This document shows, piece after piece, positions 32,464 through 40,236 of a stretch of DNA of 45,475 bases. The DNA lies in NCBI GenBank assembly GCA_910587095.1, contig CAJUMJ010000002.1, positions 1 to 45,475 of the forward strand. The letters are read 5' to 3'. The notes beneath the pieces are model-generated. The model was not told the DNA's origin. It made no database searches and was given only the letters and a program-made list of their open reading frames with translations. Origin of the DNA: an uncultured Lachnospiraceae bacterium (GTDB lineage: Bacteria; Bacillota; Clostridia; Lachnospirales; Lachnospiraceae). How positions within the stretch are numbered: the first letter of the stretch is position 1; every line of letters starts with the position of its first letter. A program made the position numbers and the translations under genes.

Positions 32464-34596
32464 ATGGATATCAATCAATTTCAGAAGGCAGAAAAGAATC
32501 AGCAGTATCTCGCAGGTATGCGCCCTGTATTTAACAGAAAAGCCTTGTTTACGGATATGACCGAAGATTATGTTTCTCCGCCGGAGCCAAGCGCTTACGG
32601 GGAAGTTACCATACGTTTTCGTTCAAAGAAGAATAATATTGACAAGGTATTTTTTGTATATAAGGGCGAGAAGCATCTCATGTTTAAAACCGAATCGGAT
32701 GCTCATTTTGATTTCTACTCGCATACGGTTCAGTTGGAGAATGAAAAACTGAGCTATTACTTTGAGGTACATGCTGGAAAACTTTCCTGTTTTTACGACA
32801 GGCGGGGTGTTACCAAGGATATTAACGAGTATTATTTTTTCCATGTAATTCCGGGCTTCAAGACGCCTGATTGGGCTAAGGGAGCCGTGTTTTACCAGAT
32901 TTATGTGGATCGTTTCTACAACGGGGATCCGTCCAACGACGTGCTGACCAATGAGTATCAGTACATCGGGGACAAGACAGTCCGGGTGGAAGACTGGAAT
33001 AAATACCCGGCGCCTATGGGTGTGAGGGAGTTTTACGGCGGTGATTTGCAGGGAGTCCTTGATAAGATGGATTACCTGCAGGAGCTTGGCGTGGATGTGA
33101 TTTATTTTAATCCGCTGTTTGTATCGCCTTCCAATCATAAGTATGACATTCAGGACTATGACTATATAGATCCCCATTTTGGAAAAATTGTGGATGATAA
33201 GGGAGAGCTGTTAGACCAGGGGCAGACGGAAAATCGTTTTGCAACCCGGTACATCAACCGTATTTCCAATAAGGACAATTTAGAGGCCAGCAACGAGCTT
33301 TTTATCGAAGTGGTGAAGGAAGCGCACAGAAGAGGTATGAAAGTCATATTGGACGGTGTGTTCAATCATTGCGGTTCCTTCAATAAATGGCTGGACAGAG
33401 AGCGTATTTACGAAAATGCTCCAGGTTATGAGAAAGGTGCCTATATAGACAAGGAGAGTCCCTATCACGATTATTTTCACTTCCATGACGAGAACAGATT
33501 TCCTTATAACGGCTCCTATGACGGCTGGTGGGGACATGACACTCTGCCTAAGCTGAATTATGAAAATTCGAGACACCTTTTGGATTATGTGCTTTATATT
33601 GGAAGAAAATGGGTATCTGCACCTTACAATGTGGATGGATGGCGTCTGGACGTGGCGGCGGATCTTGGCCACAGCCCGGAATTTAATCATTTCTTCTGGC
33701 AGGAATTTCGGAAAACAGTTAAGACGGCGAATCCCAATGCAATTATTCTTGCCGAGCATTACGGGAGCCCAAGAGACTGGCTGCAAGGGCAGGAATGGGA
33801 TACGGTTATGAATTACGACGCTTTTATGGAGCCTGTAACCTGGTTTTTGACAGGCATGCAAAAGCACAGCGACGACTACCGGGAGGATATGCGTGGCAAC
33901 GCCGACAGCTTTTGGGGCGCTATGAGACATCACTGCGCTGATTTTACCATGCCTTCTCTTCTTGTAGCTATGAATGAATTGTCAAACCACGATCACTCCC
34001 GGTTTCTCACCAGGACGAATCACAGAGTCGGGCGGACAAATACCCTGGGTCCTCATGCGGCGAACGAGGGTATTAACAAAGCGGTTTTGCGGGAGGCAGT
34101 GGTGATTCAGATGACCTGGCCCGGAGCGCCTACGATCTACTATGGAGACGAGGCGGGCGTCTGTGGATTTACCGACCCTGATAACAGACGGACTTATCCA
34201 TGGGGGCATGAGGATCAGGAACTGATTGCTTTCCATAAGGAGATTATACGCATTCATAAATCGCATAAAGAATTTCTGACAGGTTCCCTGGAATATTTGG
34301 AGTCTGATTACAATGTGATCGGTTACGGCAGATTTAACAGGGAAGGTCAGTCGGTGATTCTCGTCAACAACAACGATTATGAAATCACGAAAGAGCTTTC
34401 CGTGTGGTATTTTGGTATTCCGAAGGAATGTGCGCTCAATCGGTTGATTTTGACATCGATGGAAGGTTTCACCGTAGAGCCGAAGGAGTACCCTGTAATT
34501 TCAGGCAAGATAAAGGTGACGCTTCCCCCCACGTCAGCCATTATTTTGCGACATGAAAGTCACCCGGAGCGAAGTTTTTTACAGTTTGAAGAGTAG
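32464..34596 (+). CDS. GH13 alpha-amylase-family enzyme, neopullulanase-like
   Basis: A 710-residue cytoplasmic enzyme; the start at 32464 follows AAAGG. Residues 25-130 form a beta-sandwich domain like that of neopullulanases and cyclomaltodextrinases (CBM34). The TIM barrel runs from about 140 to 600. Catalytic residues by motif are nucleophile Asp396 in DGWRLD, acid/base Glu431 in ILAEHYG, and Asp510 in NELSNHD. The family motif GVFNHCG is at 298-304. It hydrolyses alpha-1,4/1,6 glucans such as maltodextrins or pullulan. It ends 12 bp before the next gene, so a transglutaminase-like protein is probably in the same transcript. Confidence 0.93.
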   Translation: MDINQFQKAEKNQQYLAGMRPVFNRKALFTDMTEDYVSPPEPSAYGEVTIRFRSKKNNIDKVFFVYKGEKHLMFKTESDAHFDFYSHTVQLENEKLSYYFEVHAGKLSCFYDRRGVTKDINEYYFFHVIPGFKTPDWAKGAVFYQIYVDRFYNGDPSNDVLTNEYQYIGDKTVRVEDWNKYPAPMGVREFYGGDLQGVLDKMDYLQELGVDVIYFNPLFVSPSNHKYDIQDYDYIDPHFGKIVDDKGELLDQGQTENRFATRYINRISNKDNLEASNELFIEVVKEAHRRGMKVILDGVFNHCGSFNKWLDRERIYENAPGYEKGAYIDKESPYHDYFHFHDENRFPYNGSYDGWWGHDTLPKLNYENSRHLLDYVLYIGRKWVSAPYNVDGWRLDVAADLGHSPEFNHFFWQEFRKTVKTANPNAIILAEHYGSPRDWLQGQEWDTVMNYDAFMEPVTWFLTGMQKHSDDYREDMRGNADSFWGAMRHHCADFTMPSLLVAMNELSNHDHSRFLTRTNHRVGRTNTLGPHAANEGINKAVLREAVVIQMTWPGAPTIYYGDEAGVCGFTDPDNRRTYPWGHEDQELIAFHKEIIRIHKSHKEFLTGSLEYLESDYNVIGYGRFNREGQSVILVNNNDYEITKELSVWYFGIPKECALNRLILTSMEGFTVEPKEYPVISGKIKVTLPPTSAIILRHESHPERSFLQFEE

Positions 34597-34607
34597 ATGG
34601 TGCGGCC

Positions 34608-35894
34608 ATGAAGATACTGAAGGGGATTTTAACGGGCATAGGAGTTTTGACGGTTTTAATGTGTGCGCTGATCCTGCTATCGTCCGTTAATCCGGGGATC
34701 ACAAGAACTCTTTCTTCCCTGGCATCGGGGAACGGGCTTCCTTCCAAAGAGGAGGAAGAGCCGGAAGAGGAGCGGGGCGGTCAGGACTCATTTGTCGGAC
34801 AGCATGAGGACAATTTTCCCGATATGCTGTCACAGACGGAGGAAGAACCGGAAATAAGCCCGGAAGAAAATGCAGAGGAAGAGCCGGAGACGGATGCGGG
34901 AGAGGACTCGGAAGAGACTTCCGGGGAGAGAGTGCAGCGTCAGCCGGAGGAACCGGAAAGAGAGACTTCCGGGGATGTGTCCGGCGATCAGCCTGTCAGA
35001 GGAACGAACGGTTATGAGGTGCCGGAGGAATCCGGCGTAAAGGTTCCCGAGGCAGTCAGCGGAAAGTCCGGCTATCAGCCCATTACGGAAAAATCGGAGC
35101 AGCTTCCCGATGCGGAGGGTGGAGAGTACACCAGTAATCTTGGCTATGGTGAAACGGGAGACGGCCTTGCCTTTGACGCGGTACTTTATCCGTACTACCA
35201 AATGCTCGACGCGAAGGGACAGCATCTTTACAGACAGATTTTTGCCAATGCAACGGTTTTAAACGAAGCTTTTGTGCCTATTGAGGCCGTGCCGGTAGCG
35301 GAACTGAAAAATGTGATTATGGCGGTTTACAACGATCATCCCGAACTCTTTTGGCTTAATACCGTGTTTACCTGCAAGTATGACCAGAATAAAATCTGCG
35401 CTGAGCTTGCGCTGGAGTTTAATTTGACGAAGGAGGAGCTTGCCGAAGCTTCTTCGGAATTTTATAACGAGGCCAACGCCATTTTGACGCGGTTGCAAAA
35501 TTTGAGCGATTACGAGAAAGAGATACGGCTGCACGATATTTTGATTGAGAAAATCGAGTATGTAAAGGGTGCGGACAAGAATCAGAGTGCTTACAGCGCG
35601 TTGGTGGAGGGAAAAAGCGTGTGTGCGGGTTACGCCAGGGCTTATCAGTATTTGATGCAAAGACTAGGGATTCCTTGTTATTATTGCACTGGGTACGCGG
35701 GGCAGGATCACGCCTGGAATATTGTTTGGCTGGACGACGGTTTTTATAATGTGGATGTGACCTGGGATGACACCGAGGGCGGTGAGTACGATTATTTTAA
35801 CAAGACCGATGAGGAGTATGCGGATACCCATGTGCGGCGGGATCTGTCTGTGAACCTGCCAAAATGCGAGGGACGAAGATATGCGCTTCAGTGA
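34608..35894 (+). CDS. Transglutaminase-like membrane-anchored protein
   Basis: A 428-residue protein. A signal anchor spans about residues 5-28, followed by an acidic, Pro- and Ser-rich region (about 45-175) and a C-terminal transglutaminase-like domain. The triad is Cys339 (GKSVCAGYARAYQYL), His368 (GQDHAWN) and Asp383 (YNVDVTWDD). Enzymes of this fold act as peptidases or transfer acyl groups on the cell surface. The stop overlaps the next gene by 14 bp, and translation is probably coupled. The substrate is unknown. Confidence 0.88.
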   Translation: MKILKGILTGIGVLTVLMCALILLSSVNPGITRTLSSLASGNGLPSKEEEEPEEERGGQDSFVGQHEDNFPDMLSQTEEEPEISPEENAEEEPETDAGEDSEETSGERVQRQPEEPERETSGDVSGDQPVRGTNGYEVPEESGVKVPEAVSGKSGYQPITEKSEQLPDAEGGEYTSNLGYGETGDGLAFDAVLYPYYQMLDAKGQHLYRQIFANATVLNEAFVPIEAVPVAELKNVIMAVYNDHPELFWLNTVFTCKYDQNKICAELALEFNLTKEELAEASSEFYNEANAILTRLQNLSDYEKEIRLHDILIEKIEYVKGADKNQSAYSALVEGKSVCAGYARAYQYLMQRLGIPCYYCTGYAGQDHAWNIVWLDDGFYNVDVTWDDTEGGEYDYFNKTDEEYADTHVRRDLSVNLPKCEGRRYALQ

Positions 35895-36183
35895 GCAGCT
35901 TGCTTATGAGGTTCTCTGCGCGGTAGAAGAGATTCCTCCGGGAAAAGTGGCTTCTTACGGACAGATTGCAAGACTGGTGGGCAGGGAGAAAAACGCGAGG
36001 CTGGTGGGAAAGATTTTAAGCCGCGCTGAATATTTTGGAAATTATCCGTGCCACAGAGTGGTCAATCATGCCGGACGCCCTGCGCCGAACTGGCCGAAGC
36101 AGCGTGAGCTGCTTTTGGAGGAGGGCGTCGTTTTTAAAGAAAACGGTTGTGTAGATATGGGAATTTGCCGGTGGGAGTGTTGA
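35881..36183 (+). CDS. MGMT-type DNA alkyl-repair domain protein
   Basis: A 100-residue stand-alone C-terminal domain of the O6-alkylguanine-DNA alkyltransferase family (KVASYGQIARLVG, then NYPCHRVVNHAGRP). The PCHR active-site Cys57 is present, unlike in alkyltransferase-like proteins where it is Trp. It lacks the N-terminal half of Ogt/Ada, so activity is possible but unproven. It overlaps the transglutaminase gene by 14 bp. Confidence 0.88.
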   Translation: MRFSEQLAYEVLCAVEEIPPGKVASYGQIARLVGREKNARLVGKILSRAEYFGNYPCHRVVNHAGRPAPNWPKQRELLLEEGVVFKENGCVDMGICRWEC

Positions 36184-36248
36184 AAGACACTCCTGTTTTG
36201 CGCGATTAGGTGCAGTCCAGAAAGTATTGTTGACGGGAGGAGAAAAAT

Positions 36249-37277
36249 ATGCTGTCATTTGAGAGTGATTATATTCAAGGAGCTCATGAGAAAATTTTGG
36301 AGCGTCTTGCCGAGACGAACAGGGAGCCGCTTTCCGGCTACGGCAATGACAAATATTGCGAGAGCGCGAAGGAGAAAATCAGGAGGGCCTGCGAATGCGA
36401 GGATGCGGATATCTTTTTCCTTGTGGGAGGCACGCAGACAAACCAGGTGGTGATCAGTTCGATGCTTAAGTCTTACGAGGGCGTGATCGCGGCCCAGACG
36501 GGACATGTCAGTGTCCACGAGGCGGGCGCTATCGAGCACAGCGGTCACAAAGTTCTCACCCTTATGGGGCATGAGGGAAAAATAGAAGTGGAGGAGCTTT
36601 CGGCGTATCTGAAAGCTTATTGGAGCGACGCAAGTTACGAACATATGGTGTTTCCCGGCATGGTTTATATTTCCCACCCCACAGAGTACGGGACATTGTA
36701 TACGGAGGAGGAGCTTTCATCGATCTCGGAAGTGTGCAGAGCTTACCATATTCCGCTCTTTCTGGACGGCGCCAGGCTGGGGTATGGACTGATGAGCCGG
36801 GAGACGGATGTGACTCTCTCAAAGATTGCGCATTATTGCGACGTGTTTTATATCGGCGGCACAAAAGTGGGCGCTCTCTGTGGGGAAGCTGTGGTTTTTC
36901 CGAAAAAGAATATGCCGCCGCATTTTTTAACGATGGCGAAACAGAAGGGTGCGCTGCTTGCGAAGGGTCGGCTTCTCGGTGTGCAGTTTGATACGCTTTT
37001 TACGGACGAGCTGTACTTTCGGATCAGTGCCCATGCCATCGGGATGGCGGAGAAGGTAAAAGAGTTATTCCGGGAGAAAAACAAACGGTTTTTTATCGAA
37101 TCTCCCACAAATCAGCAGTTTATTGTTTTGGAGAATGAGGAACTTACGCGCCTGAAAGAGCATGTGAGGTTTGATATTTGGGAAAAATTTGACGATACAC
37201 ATACTGTTGTGCGGTTTGCCACAAGCTGGGCGACCGGTGAGGAGGATGTGGAAGCTCTGCGACAACTCATACAATAG
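36249..37277 (+). CDS. Low-specificity L-threonine aldolase
   Basis: A 342-residue PLP-dependent enzyme that cleaves threonine or allo-threonine to glycine and acetaldehyde. The fold-type I pattern is clear: GGTQTNQVVISS near 60, the stacking His in HVSVHEAGAIEHSG near 90, Asp173 in LFLDGARLG, and PLP-Lys206 in FYIGGTKVG. Length is typical. The start follows GGGAGG. Related beta-eliminating lyases share this fold, so the name is the best guess. A symmetrical terminator follows. Confidence 0.9.
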   Translation: MLSFESDYIQGAHEKILERLAETNREPLSGYGNDKYCESAKEKIRRACECEDADIFFLVGGTQTNQVVISSMLKSYEGVIAAQTGHVSVHEAGAIEHSGHKVLTLMGHEGKIEVEELSAYLKAYWSDASYEHMVFPGMVYISHPTEYGTLYTEEELSSISEVCRAYHIPLFLDGARLGYGLMSRETDVTLSKIAHYCDVFYIGGTKVGALCGEAVVFPKKNMPPHFLTMAKQKGALLAKGRLLGVQFDTLFTDELYFRISAHAIGMAEKVKELFREKNKRFFIESPTNQQFIVLENEELTRLKEHVRFDIWEKFDDTHTVVRFATSWATGEEDVEALRQLIQ

Positions 37278-37298
37278 GATAATCGTTATAAAGCGGTA

Positions 37299-37340
37299 AA
37301 AGTGCGAAACTGCGGGAAAAACCGGAGGTTCGCACTTTTG
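37299..37340. terminator. Bidirectional terminator between convergent genes
   Basis: AAAAGTGCGAA and TTCGCACTTTT form an 11-bp perfect stem, with A and T runs on opposite sides, serving both the aldolase and the minus-strand anti-sigma gene. Confidence 0.8.
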
Positions 37341-37373
37341 CTGTCTTCGCCGTGTGTTTCAGGGCGCTTTTTT

Positions 37374-37886
37374 CTAGTTGTTCAATTCTCCAAAATCCTG
37401 TACCAGCCGAACGCCGTCCAGCCGGGAAATTTTCTCGCGCACTTTTTGGGTATCGGCATTTAAGCGGACACCGAGACGATAGTTGAAAGAATCCGCCAGC
37501 GGGTTTTCGGTAAAGGAGGAGGTCAGCTCCGCGTCCAGATAGTTGCTGCTAAAAGAGGCCCAGGCTTCGTCGCCGGATACGAAACGACAGTTGGATACAC
37601 CGGGGATCCGGGAAAGTTCCTCGCCGATTCGGTCAATCTCCGTTTGGGACAGATCGCTTCGCATAAAAACTGCCAGATTTTTTTCCTGATAGATATTGTA
37701 GGCGAAAGAAGTGGAGCCACAAACGAGAATGGAAAAGGCAGCGATCATAGCGGCGGCCGGTATGGACATGCGGGTTGTGACATAGTGTTTTGCCTGAGGC
37801 ATGGCGCAGCTTTTTGTCAGAGTTTCGGCCAGTTGTTCAGGCATTGTAATGGCATTTTTTATCTGTGTTATATCGTTTTTGTTCAT
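37374..37886 (-). CDS. Putative anti-sigma protein with FtsX-type extracellular domain
   Basis: A 170-residue protein. Residues 1-40 are cytoplasmic, residues 41-63 a membrane helix, and residues 68-170 resemble the extracellular domain of FtsX: LAVFMRSDLSQTEIDRIGEE, then IPGVSNCRFVSGDEAWASF, then NPLADSF (128-134) and KISRLDGVRLVQDFGEL. The four membrane helices of the FtsX permease core are absent. The gene overlaps the ECF sigma gene upstream by 4 bp (ATGA), the usual position of an anti-sigma factor. FtsX ectodomains bind or control peptidoglycan hydrolases in known systems. The anti-sigma role is inference. Confidence 0.75.
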   Translation of the reverse strand: MNKNDITQIKNAITMPEQLAETLTKSCAMPQAKHYVTTRMSIPAAAMIAAFSILVCGSTSFAYNIYQEKNLAVFMRSDLSQTEIDRIGEELSRIPGVSNCRFVSGDEAWASFSSNYLDAELTSSFTENPLADSFNYRLGVRLNADTQKVREKISRLDGVRLVQDFGELNN

Positions 37887-38434
37887 GAAAGCTCCTTTCT
37901 GTGATAGAATTCCGTTTGGTTTAGTGTTTTCATGGATTTCCTGTTTTGTGCCTTGCGGTTTTCTTCCGGTTCGGATAAAGCTATTTTCAGGGCATCTCTG
38001 GCGCGCTGTAGACGTTTTTTGACGGCGTTTTCTGACAAGCGCAGAATTTTTGCAGTCTCCGCCACGGAATACCCTTCAAAATAATAGAGAATCAAAACGC
38101 TTTTCCATTTTGCCGGCAATGCGTAAAGCTCTTCAAGATGCGTTTGTTGCTGCGGCGTCGGCAGACATTCTTTCAGTAAATCAAGATCCGTGTAACTGTG
38201 CTTTTTGCGAAAACGCAGACAATCTATACAACAATTCGTTGTAACACGCAAGAGCCAGGCGCGCTCATGATCCGTTGTCGCGAAGGAAGGAGCTTTTTCC
38301 AGAAAACGTAACAGTACTTCCTGTAGGATATCCTGAACGTCGTGTGGATTGCCAAGAAGAAGATAAGCGCTGCGGTAAATGGCGTCTCCGTGAGTTTTAA
38401 GAAGCAAACGGACATCCGTTTCATCTTTGTGCAT
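37883..38434 (-). CDS. ECF-type RNA polymerase sigma factor
   Basis: A 183-residue sigma factor. Region 2 is GNPHDVQDILQEVLLRFLEKA with LLRVTTNCCIDCLR, and region 4 is LPAKWKSVLILYYFEGYSVAETAKIL followed by SENAVKKRLQRARDALK. The C-terminal 25 residues are polar and Lys/Arg/Glu-rich. The start at 38434 follows AAAGGAG. The 4-bp overlap with 37374-37886 shows co-expression. The target promoter motif cannot be read here with confidence. Confidence 0.9.
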   Translation of the reverse strand: MHKDETDVRLLLKTHGDAIYRSAYLLLGNPHDVQDILQEVLLRFLEKAPSFATTDHERAWLLRVTTNCCIDCLRFRKKHSYTDLDLLKECLPTPQQQTHLEELYALPAKWKSVLILYYFEGYSVAETAKILRLSENAVKKRLQRARDALKIALSEPEENRKAQNRKSMKTLNQTEFYHRKELS

Positions 38435-38518
38435 GGGTGTCTCCTTTCTTTTTTTTGAGGCCTCTTGTCCTATATACGAAAGCAGAATGAGATTGGTGAC
38501 AAAATAATTGTGATTTTT

Positions 38519-38679
38519 TCACTAACTGCCATGTCACAGCTTGGCTGTGACTCAAAATCCACGGACGAACAAGTTCGTCCAGGAGAATGCCCGTATTTTA
38601 GGCATTCTCCAGAGTGAAACATAGAACTTCTCCACGAAACAGCCTCTGCTGTGAGTGGCTAGAAGTTCTTTTCACTCTA
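38519..38679. repeat. Dispersed multi-hairpin repeat, copy 2
   Basis: Consecutive hairpins: TGTCACAGC/GCTGTGAC, GGACGAAC/GTTCGTCC, GGAGAATGCC/GGCATTCTCC, and a long one with AGAGTGAAA/TTCACTCT, AGAACTTCT/AGAAGTTCT and ACAGC/GCTGT. The reverse complement of copy 1 aligns with the outer arm, the third and the fourth hairpins; the GGACGAAC hairpin is missing there. It ends 1-2 bp before the -35 box of the second sigma-factor gene. Confidence 0.8.
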
Positions 38680-38680
38680 T

Positions 38681-38709
38681 TTTACAGGAAAGAAATTTGC
38701 GTGTATACT
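38681..38709 (+). promoter_or_regulatory. Sigma-A promoter of the second ECF operon
   Basis: TTTACA (38681-38686) and TATACT (38704-38709) are 17 bp apart and lie just after the repeat. The predicted leader is about 140 nt. Confidence 0.7.
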
Positions 38710-38855
38710 ATACATCGTTACAGAAAAATGACAGACGTTTATACAGGCTTTCGCAGCCTTTTTGCAGGCTGGAAGGTATTAATTATAGAAAAGGCAATGA
38801 TTTGGCCCGGGAAAAGGTATTTTGCATGGGTGAATGATTGCAAAATGAGGTCGCT

Positions 38856-39350
38856 ATGACGAAAGAGGAACAGATTACGGCGGAAAATGCGGTAGACAGA
38901 TATGCCGACATGGTGTATCGCCTGGCGCTGTCACAGATGAAAAATAAAACCGATGCGGATGATCTTTTTCAGGAGGTATTCATCCGGCTGGTCAGCCATA
39001 TTGGGGAACTTAAGTCCTGGGAGCATGTGAAAGCGTGGCTGATCCGGGTGACGGTAAACTGTGCGAAAAAACATTTTAATTTGTATTGGAATAAAAATGT
39101 GGATTTTATAGAGGACGAGGAAACGCTCAGGGGCGAGGAAGCTTATGAGCCGCCAGGGGTACATCCTGTCAGAGGAGCGGTGTCAAAGCTTCCACCCAAA
39201 TATCGGCTTGCAGTGCATTTATTCTACTATGAAGAACTTTCGGTGGCGGAAATCGCGAAGCTGACCGAACAAAAAGAGGGTACTGTCAAATCACAGCTAC
39301 ACCGTGCAAGAGAGATGCTAAAAGACTTACTTCGGGAGGAGTCAGGATAG
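38856..39350 (+). CDS. ECF-type RNA polymerase sigma factor
   Basis: A 164-residue sigma factor; the start at 38856 follows GAGG at 5-base spacing. Region 2: MVYRLALSQMKNKTDADDLF, then QEVFIRLVSH, then AWLIRVTVNCAKKHF. Region 4: LPPKYRLAVHLFYYEELSVA, then EIAKLTEQKEGTVKSQLHRARE. It is followed after 52 bp by its likely anti-sigma factor. The -35/-10 boxes upstream look like sigma-A, so the gene may not be purely self-driven. Confidence 0.92.
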   Translation: MTKEEQITAENAVDRYADMVYRLALSQMKNKTDADDLFQEVFIRLVSHIGELKSWEHVKAWLIRVTVNCAKKHFNLYWNKNVDFIEDEETLRGEEAYEPPGVHPVRGAVSKLPPKYRLAVHLFYYEELSVAEIAKLTEQKEGTVKSQLHRAREMLKDLLREESG

Positions 39351-39402
39351 TATCCGGGCGAGACGAAAGAGTCTGACAGACAGGAAAAGGAAAGTATAGA
39401 TT

Positions 39403-40230
39403 ATGGCAAATCAATATGCAGATCAGTATAAAAAAGAGACAGCTCAGATACATGCGCCGATAGATTTGATTGAGAGAACCAAGGCGGCTATCCGTGAGGA
39501 GGAGAAGCGGCTTTCGCGGGAGCGTGAAGCTCAGGAAAAAGTGACTGAGACGATCTGTGAGGATGAGGAAAAATGTGCAAAAAGATATCCGGTTCGTAGA
39601 TGGGCGTATCCGCTGACGGCGGCTGCAGCGCTTCTTGTTCTGGTATCCGTATCTTTGACCATGAAAGGTCTGAAGGATGACGGCCCGGAAGCAAGCGGGG
39701 CGGCCTATGAAGAATCGGCAGACGCGGGATATGCGGAAAGCGCGGTCTTAGACATTCCGGCGGAAGAAAACGGAGCCACAGATGAGATGATGGAAGAGGG
39801 CGGGGTTTTGGAAGAAACGGACGAGGCGATATTTGCGGAAGTGACGGAGGGGGCGGTATGCGCAGAACCGGCAGCAGGAGCAATGGCGGAGGCGGAATGC
39901 GAGGATGCAGAGGAAGTCGAAGCGGCAAAGGAGGCGCTTGAACGGAAAAAGGAAGCGGCGAACGTAAGCTTTGCCGATTATGCCGTTTCCGGAGATGGTA
40001 TTATGATAGAAGAGGCAGAGAGAAAACCTGACTTTTGCGATTTGCCGGATACAGAGACACATGTCTATGAAGGAACAATTTTCTTAGTCAGGAAAGAGGA
40101 AAACGATTGGATAGCTTATGTGGAAACTGAGAGTAAAACGGGATATGTGCTCCGAGGGGAGGCTGAAAACCTGGAGGAGTTTTTAGAAGCCGGGCGTGAG
40201 AAACTTGCCAGGATGAGAGGGGAGGAGTGA
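39403..40230 (+). CDS. Probable membrane anti-sigma factor
   Basis: A 275-residue single-pass protein. Residues 1-66 are cytoplasmic and charged (IDLIERTKAAIREEEKRLSR), residues 67-87 form a membrane helix, and residues 90-190 are Ala/Glu-rich and low complexity. A small C-terminal domain (TIFLVRKEENDWIAYVETES) ends the protein. The start follows AAAGGAAAG. Position directly behind an ECF sigma gene supports an anti-sigma role; there is no clear zinc-binding HxxxCxxC motif. It is convergent with the VWA gene with only 6 bp between stop codons. Confidence 0.72.
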   Translation: MANQYADQYKKETAQIHAPIDLIERTKAAIREEEKRLSREREAQEKVTETICEDEEKCAKRYPVRRWAYPLTAAAALLVLVSVSLTMKGLKDDGPEASGAAYEESADAGYAESAVLDIPAEENGATDEMMEEGGVLEETDEAIFAEVTEGAVCAEPAAGAMAEAECEDAEEVEAAKEALERKKEAANVSFADYAVSGDGIMIEEAERKPDFCDLPDTETHVYEGTIFLVRKEENDWIAYVETESKTGYVLRGEAENLEEFLEAGREKLARMRGEE

Positions 40231-40236
40231 CCTCCC

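Larger units (their letters stand above)
38435..38855. other. Regulatory gap between divergent ECF genes
   Basis: No gene was found in this 421-bp gap. It holds the repeat element (38519-38679), a sigma-A promoter and a leader of about 140 bp. Short open frames here overlap the repeat or leader and lack coding signs. Confidence 0.6.

Noticed and set aside
38614..38859. Open frames of 60-81 codons upstream of the second ECF gene
   Set aside because: They overlap the hairpin repeat, the promoter and the leader, and lack a ribosome binding site at a good start.
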